NCBI GenBank assembly: GCA_023399375.1
Contig: JAEWPX010000124.1
Span: 1-36,283 of the forward strand
DNA from: Pseudomonadota bacterium
Lineage (GTDB): Bacteria; Desulfobacterota; Desulfovibrionia; Desulfovibrionales; Desulfovibrionaceae
DNA length: 36,283 nucleotides
Reading direction: 5' to 3'
Below, in pieces: positions 15,776 to 21,491 of the stretch. Position numbers and translations under genes: made by a program. How positions within the stretch are numbered: position 1 is the first letter of the stretch; each line of letters starts with the position of its first letter. The notes below the pieces were generated by a model. It did not search any database and was not told the origin of the DNA. It worked only from the letters and a program-made list of their open reading frames with translations.

Positions 15776-17095
15776 CTACTTCTCGATGGTCGCCCAATTT
15801 TCCCAGAAGGTCGGGAACGACTTGGCCACGCAGCCGGGGTTGTCGAGGACCACGTCGATGCCGGCCAGTTCGAACAGGGCGGCGGACATGGCCAGCCGGT
15901 GGTCGTTGAACGAGGAAAATTCCACGCGCTGGTCGGTGCGCAGGGCCTTGGGCTTGATGCGCATGCCGTCGGCCGTGGTGGTGACCACGGCGCCGGCCTG
16001 CGTGCAGTTTTCGGCAACGGCCTCGATGCGGTCGGACTCCTTGAGGCGCAGGTGGGCGACGTTGCGGATGACCGTTTCGCCCGAGGCGAAGCAGGCGGCC
16101 GCGGCGACCGTGGGCACGAGGTCCGGGCAGCGGCCCATGTCCAGCTCCCGGCCGCTGAGGCCGCTTGGCAGCACGGTGACGCCCTCCGCGGAGACGTCGA
16201 TGCGCGCGTCCATGGCGGCCAGGATGTCCAGGATGGCGCGGTCGCCCTGGAGCGAATCCGGGCGCAGGCCGGTGACGGTCACGGGCTCCCTGCCCACGGC
16301 GCCGGCGGCCAGGAAATAGGAAGCGCTCGACCAGTCGCCTTCCACGGTGTGCTCGCGCGGCGTGTAGGGCGCGGGCTGCATGACGAAGCGGATGCGGCCC
16401 GGCACGACGTCGGTGAGTGCGCGCCAGTCGGCTTTCTTCCAGGCGTCGCCCTCGAGGGTTTCCACGGCGAACGGCACGCCGAAATCGGCCAGCATGGAGA
16501 GCGTGATGGCGACGTAGGGCCAGGACACGGTCTTTTGGCCCGAAATATTGATGGTCAGCGGCGCGGCGGCCATGGGCGCGGCCAGGAGCAGGCCGGAGAG
16601 GTACTGGGAGCTGTCCTCCAGGCTGATGGACGCCTCGCCGCCGCGCAGGCCGTGGGCGGCGATGTGCAGGGGCGGGCAGCCGGATTTTTCCAGGTAGAGG
16701 ATTTCGACGCCAAGCGGCAGCAGGGCGCGCACCAGTTCGCCGATGGGCCTGTCGTGCATGCGGCCCTCGCCGCGCACCTCGAAGACTCCCGTGCCGGCGG
16801 CGGCCACGGCCACGAGCAGGCGGCAGGTGGTGCCGGATTCGCCGACGTCGAGCAGGGCGGGCGCGTCGCCTTCCGGGTCGCCGCCTTGCGGCCGGCCGGC
16901 CACGCCCGAGACGATCAGCGAGCCGTCGGACTGGGGATGGAAGTCCGCGCCCATGGCGGCCATGCAGGCGCGGGTGCGGGTGATGTCCTGGCTGTCGAGG
17001 AGCCCGGTCAGGCGGCTGGTGCCCCTGGCCAGGGCCGCGGCGATGACGGCGCGGTGGGAAAAGGACTTGGACGGCGGGGCGGCGACGGTGGCCAT
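15776..17095 (-). CDS. aroA: 3-phosphoshikimate 1-carboxyvinyltransferase (EPSP synthase)
   Basis: Transfers the enolpyruvyl group of PEP to shikimate-3-phosphate. The 439-residue product has PPSKSFSHRA (residues 7-16, active-site lysine and PEP/S3P binding), DVGESGTTCRLL, the LRLKESDRIEAVAENC motif and FNDHRLAMSAALFEL near the C-terminus. The N-terminus is short: the PSKS motif begins only seven residues in. The ATG at 17095 follows AAAAGGAAG. The gap to pheA holds an intercistronic hairpin. Confidence 0.95.
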   Translation of the reverse strand: MATVAAPPSKSFSHRAVIAAALARGTSRLTGLLDSQDITRTRACMAAMGADFHPQSDGSLIVSGVAGRPQGGDPEGDAPALLDVGESGTTCRLLVAVAAAGTGVFEVRGEGRMHDRPIGELVRALLPLGVEILYLEKSGCPPLHIAAHGLRGGEASISLEDSSQYLSGLLLAAPMAAAPLTINISGQKTVSWPYVAITLSMLADFGVPFAVETLEGDAWKKADWRALTDVVPGRIRFVMQPAPYTPREHTVEGDWSSASYFLAAGAVGREPVTVTGLRPDSLQGDRAILDILAAMDARIDVSAEGVTVLPSGLSGRELDMGRCPDLVPTVAAAACFASGETVIRNVAHLRLKESDRIEAVAENCTQAGAVVTTTADGMRIKPKALRTDQRVEFSSFNDHRLAMSAALFELAGIDVVLDNPGCVAKSFPTFWENWATIEK

Positions 17096-17113
17096 GGTTG
17101 CTTCCTTTTGTTG

Positions 17114-17142
17114 CGGTGGGCGGGAGCGGGGCCCGCCCACCG
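17114..17142. repeat. Intercistronic hairpin between pheA and aroA
   Basis: CGGTGGGCGGG (17114-17124) pairs with CCCGCCCACCG (17132-17142): 11-bp perfect stem and a 7-base loop. It lies 10 bases past the pheA stop and is not followed by a T-run on the minus strand. It could stabilise an upstream processed transcript. Confidence 0.6.
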
Positions 17143-17152
17143 TAGCACGGAT

Positions 17153-18304
17153 TTACGGGTTTTCCACGTCGCCGCCGGCCAGGTCGATCTGGCGCCCGGC
17201 CGGGTAGCAGCCCAGGATGCGCAGGCTGTGGGTCTGTTCCTTGAGCGTCGCCAGGAGCTTTCGGTACTCCTCGCGGGTGATGTCGCACTGGAGGTCGGCG
17301 AAAAAGACGTACTGCCATTTTTCGCCGCGGATGGGGCGCGATTCGAGCTTGGTGAGGTTGATGCCCTCGCCGGCCAGGTGGGAGAGCACCTGGTAGAGCG
17401 CGCCCGGGCGGTTGGGCACGGTGAACAGGATCGAGGTCTTGTCGCGGGTCTGCTGCTTGGTATCCTCGGGCCCGATGATGAAAAAGCGGGTCCAGTTGTC
17501 GGGCAGGTCCTCGATGGGGCTGGCCAGGACGCGCAGGTCGTGCATGGCGGCCAGGCGCACGTGGCCGATGGCCGCGGCGTGCGGTTCGCCGGCCACGCGG
17601 GCGGCCGCGGCGGCCGTGGAGTCCGTGGGGATGATCTTGGCGTGCGGCAGGTGGGCCGTCAGCCAGCCCGAGCACTGGGCCAGGGGCTGGGGATGGGAAT
17701 AGACGGTGGTCACGGCGGCGAGGTCGCTTTCCGTGGAGAGCAGGGCATGGCTCACGCGGCAGGAGATCTCGGCCTGGATGAAGACGTCGTGGATCTGGAA
17801 GTTGTCGAGGCTTTGTCCCACCGTGCCCTGGAGCGAATTTTCCATGGGCACGATGCCGAGGTCGGCGCGCCGCGCGGCCACGGCGGCGAACACGTCGGGG
17901 ATGGTGGTCTGGGGCAGGAAGTCCGGGGAATGGCCCAGGGCGGCCATGGCCGCGAGGTGGGAGAAGGTGCCTTCGGGGCCGAGGTAGGCCACGCGCTCGG
18001 GGCGCTGGAGCCGGCGTGAGGAGGACAGGATCTCGCGGTAGATGGACAGCAGATGCGCCTCGGGCAGGGGGCCGGGGTTGGCGGCGGCGAGGCGGGCCAG
18101 GACTTCCTGTTCGCGGAAGGGCTTGAACACGGCGCTTTGGCGTCCGTCCTTCCTGCGCCCGACCTCGATGCTGAGCGCCGCTCGGCGGGAAAGCAGGGTG
18201 AGGATTTCGTCGTCCACGGCGTCGATGCCGTGGCGCAGTTCCAGCAGCGCCTCTTCCAGGGTCCCCGGGGCGGCGGTCGCTTGGTCTTTCGTCTCCGGGG
18301 CCAT
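17153..18304 (-). CDS. pheA: Bifunctional chorismate mutase/prephenate dehydratase
   Basis: Makes prephenate from chorismate and then phenylpyruvate. The 383-residue protein has an AroQ chorismate mutase domain (about 15-95, LRHGIDAVDDEILTLLSRR). The prephenate dehydratase domain (about 105-290) has VAYLGPEGTFSH, PMENSLQG and the NWTRFFII motif. A C-terminal ACT domain carries TSILFTVPNRPGALY and the ESRP phenylalanine-binding motif. It should be feedback-inhibited by phenylalanine. AAGGAAGG precedes the ATG, one base after the DHQ synthase stop. Being the only chorismate mutase here, it also feeds TyrA. Confidence 0.96.
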   Translation of the reverse strand: MAPETKDQATAAPGTLEEALLELRHGIDAVDDEILTLLSRRAALSIEVGRRKDGRQSAVFKPFREQEVLARLAAANPGPLPEAHLLSIYREILSSSRRLQRPERVAYLGPEGTFSHLAAMAALGHSPDFLPQTTIPDVFAAVAARRADLGIVPMENSLQGTVGQSLDNFQIHDVFIQAEISCRVSHALLSTESDLAAVTTVYSHPQPLAQCSGWLTAHLPHAKIIPTDSTAAAAARVAGEPHAAAIGHVRLAAMHDLRVLASPIEDLPDNWTRFFIIGPEDTKQQTRDKTSILFTVPNRPGALYQVLSHLAGEGINLTKLESRPIRGEKWQYVFFADLQCDITREEYRKLLATLKEQTHSLRILGCYPAGRQIDLAGGDVENP

Positions 18305-18305
18305 C

Positions 18306-19280
18306 CTAACCTTCCTTGATCTCTTCGGCGATGCGCATGCCGAAATGGCGGCCGGCCACGTCGGTGCGCACGAGCACCTTGTCGCCCTCCTTGAGCGTCA
18401 CGACGCTGACCGGTTTGCCCTCGGGGGTGACGAGGCGGATGGTCTCGGCGTTTTGCAGGAAGACCTTGCCGGACACGCCGTCCACGTCGGCGGTAATCAG
18501 CAGCATGGGCCGGATCTCGGTCTTGACCCTGCCGACCACGGCCGTCTTCGTCGCGCCCGTGTGCCCGACCACGAGCACCTCGGAGCCGGAGGTCAGTTCC
18601 TCCAGGTAGCGGGTCTTGTCCCCGGGCATCTGGCAGTAGGCGTGGACCGCTCCGGCGTTTATGCGAAACGGCCGCGCCGCCACGTACGGGTTGGACTCGG
18701 TCTCGGCGTTGATCAGGAAGGTGAAGGCCGAGGAGTTGCCGACGAGCATGCCTTCGCCGGTTTTTAAGATGCTCGTCGTGTCCACGCAGACGCGGTGCCC
18801 GAGTCCCGCGTGCTCGATCTTGGTGATGGTGGCCGGCGTCAGTTCCACGGTGCCCTGGGAGAGTTTGAGTTCGTTGACGATGGTCTTGAGGTCGCACAGG
18901 GCTTCCGGGGTGATGAGCAGCCGGTCCGCGCCGCGCTCGAGCACGCCCGCGGCCAGACGCGCGCGGTCGAGGCTTTCGCATTCGAGGCCGAGGCCTTCGG
19001 TGCAGGCCAGGATGTTCTCCACCGGGATGATCTCCCAGCCCTGGGCCAGGAACACCGGGCGGCAGTCCTTGAGCGCGGCCACGGCCGTGTCCTCGTCGTC
19101 CTTGCAGCGGATGGGGATGCGCTCGAACTCCTCGGGCGTCATGACCTTGGTGCGCCCGAGCGCCAGGATTTTTTCGGCGTCCCCGGCCTCGGCCACGAAG
19201 CCGTCCACGCCGGATTCGAGGCCGAGCGTGACGAGCTTCTTGTCGAACGGGATCGCCTTGAGCCAGATTTCTTTTGACAT
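18306..19280 (-). CDS. 3-dehydroquinate synthase II (archaeal type)
   Basis: NAD-dependent enzyme that deaminates and cyclises 2-amino-3,7-dideoxyheptulosonate to 3-dehydroquinate, replacing the classical AroB. The 324-residue product matches the MJ1249 family: KEIWLKAIPFDKK at the start, QGWEIIPVENILA, GTVELTPATITKIEHAGLGHRVCVDT (key run TKIEHAGLGHRV), the AETESNPYVAARPFRINAGAVHAY region (ESNPYVAARPFRVNAGAVHAY-like) and the C-terminal RHFGMRIAEE. The ATG at 19280 follows AAGGA two bases after the upstream stop. Its pairing with ADH synthase is decisive for the call. Confidence 0.94.
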   Translation of the reverse strand: MSKEIWLKAIPFDKKLVTLGLESGVDGFVAEAGDAEKILALGRTKVMTPEEFERIPIRCKDDEDTAVAALKDCRPVFLAQGWEIIPVENILACTEGLGLECESLDRARLAAGVLERGADRLLITPEALCDLKTIVNELKLSQGTVELTPATITKIEHAGLGHRVCVDTTSILKTGEGMLVGNSSAFTFLINAETESNPYVAARPFRINAGAVHAYCQMPGDKTRYLEELTSGSEVLVVGHTGATKTAVVGRVKTEIRPMLLITADVDGVSGKVFLQNAETIRLVTPEGKPVSVVTLKEGDKVLVRTDVAGRHFGMRIAEEIKEG

Positions 19281-19282
19281 GA

Positions 19283-20080
19283 CTAGTCCTTGAGCAGTTC
19301 GAGGGCCTGATCGACTTCCCAGTCGAGGTGCACGATGCCGTGCAGGGCCTGGACGATGCGGGCGGGCTGGCGGTGCTGGAAGATGTTGCGGCCGATGGAG
19401 AGCCCGGAGCCGCCGGCCTGGACGGAGTCGTGGGCCATCTGCAGCAGGTCGCGGTCGTTGTCCATCTTCGGGCCGCCGGCGATGACCACCGGGATGCAGC
19501 AGGCCTCGGTCACGCGGGAGAAGGATTCGATGTCGCCGGTGTAGGGCACCTTGACCACGTCCGCGCCGATTTCGGTGCCGACGCGGGCGCAGTGGGCCAC
19601 AACCTCGACGTCGTACTCGTTTTTGACCTTGGGGCCGCGCGCGTAGACCATGGCCAGCACGGGCATGCCCCATTCGGCGGCGCGGGAGGTGATCTCGCCG
19701 AGATGGCCGAGCATGTCGCGTTCGGTCTCGTCGCCGAGGTTGATGTGCAGGGAGACGCCGTCCGCGCCGAGCTTGATCGCGTCCTCGACCGTGGCCACCA
19801 GGGTCTTGGCGTTGGGGTAGGGCGAAAGGGAGGTGGAGGCCGAGAGGTGGATGATGAGGCCGACGTCGCGTCCGCGGCCGCGGTGGGAGCAGCGCGGCAG
19901 GCCCTTGTGCATGAGCACGGCGTTGGCCCCGCCTTCGGCGACCTGGTTGACGGCGTCGCGCATGTCGATCAGGCCCGAGATGGGACCGACGGTGACGCCG
20001 TGGTCCATGGGGACGATGATGGCGCGGTGGGTGTTGCGATTGAAAATGCGTTCGAGGCGGACGGCTTTACCCAGCAGCAT
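19283..20080 (-). CDS. 2-amino-3,7-dideoxy-D-threo-hept-6-ulosonate (ADH) synthase
   Basis: Class I aldolase-like enzyme (265 residues) that condenses aspartate semialdehyde with 6-deoxy-5-ketofructose-1-phosphate to open the alternative shikimate pathway. Motifs: IVPMDHGVTVGP, ADGVSLHINLG, the Schiff-base lysine in VVKVPYTGD, and phosphate-binding IAGGPK plus SGLSIGRNIFQH. A plain class I fructose-bisphosphate aldolase is the alternative, but the adjacent dehydroquinate synthase II makes the aromatic role far more likely. First structural gene of the aro-trp operon; AAGGAG lies 7 bases before the ATG at 20080, downstream of the attenuator. Confidence 0.92.
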   Translation of the reverse strand: MLLGKAVRLERIFNRNTHRAIIVPMDHGVTVGPISGLIDMRDAVNQVAEGGANAVLMHKGLPRCSHRGRGRDVGLIIHLSASTSLSPYPNAKTLVATVEDAIKLGADGVSLHINLGDETERDMLGHLGEITSRAAEWGMPVLAMVYARGPKVKNEYDVEVVAHCARVGTEIGADVVKVPYTGDIESFSRVTEACCIPVVIAGGPKMDNDRDLLQMAHDSVQAGGSGLSIGRNIFQHRQPARIVQALHGIVHLDWEVDQALELLKD

Positions 20081-20131
20081 GACGGTCTCCTTGCGGTTTG
20101 GCCTTTACAGGGGGCGGACGCCGGCGTCAGG

Positions 20132-20168
20132 AAACAAAAAGGGCCGCCGGCTTGATGCCCGCGGCCCT
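20132..20168 (-). terminator. Attenuator (rho-independent terminator) of the aro-trp operon
   Basis: On the minus strand AGGGCCGC (20168-20161) pairs with GCGGCCCT (20147-20140). An inner GGC-GCC adds three pairs past a G-G mismatch; the loop is ATCAA, and TTTTTGTTT follows directly. It ends 51 bases before the first structural gene and after the leader peptide. Its 5' arm can pair instead with leader codons 20-23. Confidence 0.88.
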
Positions 20169-20223
20169 GGAGTGGCTCGTTGCGGTTGTTCTAATTCGAC
20201 CGCACCCCTCCCTGACCACGGGC
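20157..20223 (-). promoter_or_regulatory. Antiterminator pairing region of the aro-trp leader
   Basis: Minus-strand GCCCGTGGTC (20223-20214) can pair with the 5' terminator arm segment GCCGCGGGC with its preceding G (20166-20157), giving ten pairs including two G-U wobbles. Nested inside are GGAG (20211-20208) with CTCC (20172-20169) and TGCGGT (20204-20199) with ACCGCA (20186-20181). This structure excludes the terminator. GGTCAGG (20217-20211) can instead pair with CCTGACC (20263-20257) upstream of the aromatic codons, excluding the antiterminator. Pairings were found by eye; energies were not computed. Confidence 0.75.
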
Positions 20224-20280
20224 GTGGCTAAACCAGAACCAAAAATAAAACCCGGAGGTCAGGTTGGCGAGGGATTGCAT
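20191..20280 (-). CDS. Aromatic amino acid leader peptide of the aro-trp operon
   Basis: A 29-codon frame, ATG at 20280 and TAG at 20193-20191, too short for usual gene finding. Codons 11-17 read FYFWFWF: four Phe, one Tyr and two Trp in a row. This is the hallmark of an attenuation leader. It precedes a terminator by 22 bases, and the aromatic codons sit between RNA segments 1 and 2. Scarce charged Phe, Tyr or Trp tRNA should stall the ribosome there and favour the antiterminator, so the operon is read when aromatic amino acids run low. No Shine-Dalgarno precedes the ATG, and the best promoter places the transcript start close to it. The peptide is unlikely to have a function apart from its translation. 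Confidence 0.88.
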   Translation of the reverse strand: MQSLANLTSGFYFWFWFSHARGQGGVRSN

Positions 20281-20287
20281 GACCAGA

Positions 20288-20317
20288 GAGCTACGCGGGC
20301 GGGAGGGAAGTTGTCAA
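20288..20317 (-). promoter_or_regulatory. Candidate promoter of the aro-trp operon
   Basis: A perfect -35 TTGACA (20317-20312 on the minus strand) is followed after 18 bases by TAGCTC (20293-20288), a weak -10. The predicted start falls about where the leader ATG (20280) begins. The -35 is convincing, the -10 is not. Confidence 0.5.
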
Positions 20318-20644
20318 GGGCTTTTTTCCCGCATTCGGCCGGGAAACAGTCTTTCCCTTTGCGCCCATATGCGTGTCCGTTCCTCCACGGAACTCCCCGT
20401 GGGAGGGCGGCCGACGCACCACGCCCCGGGGCGACGCGGGAGGGCGTGTGAAAAGTCACAAGGCGCGGGCGGTTGTGGGAGAAACCGGGGCAAAAGGGGA
20501 AAATGGCTTGCGCGGGCAGTGCGGGACTGCTACAGGAAAGGGTGCCAATAGCCTTTTTGCAGAGCGGCCGGTTCCACCCGCGAGGGTAGGGGCGGCGTGG
20601 TTCGCGCGGGGTTTCGGGGGGACGTGAAAAAAAGAACTTTCCCC
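20318..20644. other. Intergenic spacer between the aro-trp and apr promoters
   Basis: About 330 bases with no credible gene; frames here lack ribosome sites and recognisable motifs. The only clear signal is the inverted repeat TGTGAAAAGTCACA at 20447-20460. The rest is GC-rich with short purine runs. Confidence 0.6.
20447..20460. promoter_or_regulatory. Inverted repeat resembling a CRP/FNR-superfamily site
   Basis: TGTGA-AAAG-TCACA: perfect 5-bp half sites with CRP-like sequence but the 4-base spacing of FNR/HcpR-type sites. It lies about 130 bases from the aro-trp -35 and 185 bases upstream of the apr -35. The binding protein is unknown. Confidence 0.35.
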
Positions 20645-20672
20645 TTGACGCGGGTTGCGGCGCTTGTTAAAT
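20645..20672 (+). promoter_or_regulatory. Candidate aprBA promoter
   Basis: TTGACG (20645-20650), a 16-base spacer and TTAAAT (20667-20672). It would give a 5' leader of about 270 bases before aprB. The overlap with a Rex-like operator supports its being real. Confidence 0.55.
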
Positions 20673-20681
20673 CGGTCACAA
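20664..20681. promoter_or_regulatory. Putative Rex operator over the aprBA -10 box
   Basis: TTGTTAAATCGGTCACAA matches the Rex consensus TTGTGAANNNNTTCACAA at 12 of 14 defined positions. It covers the -10 hexamer, a repressing position. Rex senses NADH/NAD+ and is known or predicted to control sulfate-reduction genes in Desulfovibrio; that this site is bound here is inference. Confidence 0.6.
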
Positions 20682-20947
20682 GCTATCCGCTGGCAGGTTC
20701 TAAACAGTAGCGATACCGGGGCGTTGCCCGTCGCAGGCGATGGGCGGGGCGGATTTTCGCCCGCACGGCCCCGGCGACTTGTTCTCGGTGTCGGCACCAA
20801 GCGACGCCGGCGCGAGGGCAGGCCGGGAGCGGCGACGCACAAATCATGTCGTCGATCCGGCGCGCGGATGTCCTGTCGCGCAACGGCGTGTAGCTCTTTT
20901 GGATTGGGCGCTGGGTGTACAACAACTAAACGTTTGGAGGATGAACT
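20682..20947 (+). other. Long 5' leader of aprBA
   Basis: About 265 bases between the candidate promoter and aprB without a credible gene. A stable hairpin, GCCCGTCGC (20726-20734) with GCGATGGGC (20737-20745), lies near the 5' end; one pair is G-U. The aprB ribosome site GGAGGA ends it. No known riboswitch was recognised. Confidence 0.5.
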
Positions 20948-21439
20948 ATGCCTACCTTTGTGGATCCGAGCAAGTGTGACGGATGCAAAGGCGGTGAGAA
21001 GACCGCGTGCATGTACATTTGCCCCAATGACCTGATGATTCTGGATCCTCAGGAAATGCGCGCTTTCAACCAGGAGCCTTCCGCTTGCTGGGAATGCTAC
21101 TCCTGCGTGAAGATCTGCCCGCAGGGCGCCATCTCCGCCCGCCCCTACGCCGACTTCGCTCCCATGGGCGGCACGTCCATCCCCATGCGCTCGGCCGACT
21201 CCATCATGTGGACCGTGAAGTTCCGCAACGGCAACATCAAGCGCTTCAAGTTCCCGATCCGCACCACCCCTGAAGGCTCCATCAAGCCTTACGATGGCAA
21301 GCCCGAAGGCGCCAACCTGGACGACGAACTGCTGTTCACCGAGACCGCCCTGGTTCAGCCCAAGGAAGCCCTCGGCAAGAAGTTCGACGTCACCGGCATG
21401 GACACCGTCCAGTGCTGGCTCGACGGCTTCTGCAAATAG
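20948..21439 (+). CDS. aprB: Adenylylsulfate (APS) reductase beta subunit
   Basis: Iron-sulfur electron-transfer subunit of dissimilatory APS reductase, cytoplasmic. The 163-residue protein holds two [4Fe-4S] sets in its N-terminal ferredoxin domain: Cys10, Cys13, Cys21, Cys25 and Cys47, Cys50, Cys53, Cys57. The C-terminal tail (about 105-163) wraps AprA in known structures. Electrons arrive from QmoABC and pass to the FAD of AprA. GGAGGA precedes the ATG by five bases. aprA follows after 52 bases, in the canonical aprBA order. Confidence 0.97.
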   Translation: MPTFVDPSKCDGCKGGEKTACMYICPNDLMILDPQEMRAFNQEPSACWECYSCVKICPQGAISARPYADFAPMGGTSIPMRSADSIMWTVKFRNGNIKRFKFPIRTTPEGSIKPYDGKPEGANLDDELLFTETALVQPKEALGKKFDVTGMDTVQCWLDGFCK

Positions 21440-21491
21440 TCCAGACCGGTACCTAACTCGCTAGTCATTCATCCTACGGAGGAACTATATC

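Noticed and set aside
14841..17675. A 944-codon minus-strand frame spanning tyrA, aroA and part of pheA
   Set aside because: Only its last 276 codons (tyrA) show homology; the rest is an out-of-frame reading of aroA and pheA.
19283..20080. Classical fructose-bisphosphate aldolase call
   Set aside because: The fold is shared, but the adjoining dehydroquinate synthase II and aromatic operon make ADH synthase the better call.
20447..20460. Second Rex operator
   Set aside because: Half-site spacing is 4 rather than the 6 bases between TGTGA and TCACA in the Rex consensus; kept only as an unassigned CRP/FNR-like repeat.
20259..20842. Several 60-130 codon frames on both strands in the aro-apr intergenic region
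   Set aside because: Arginine/proline-rich products typical of GC-rich noncoding DNA; none has a plausible start signal or recognisable domain.
20655..21035. 126-codon plus-strand frame across the apr leader into aprB
   Set aside because: No ribosome site, overlaps aprB in another frame and lacks any family motif.
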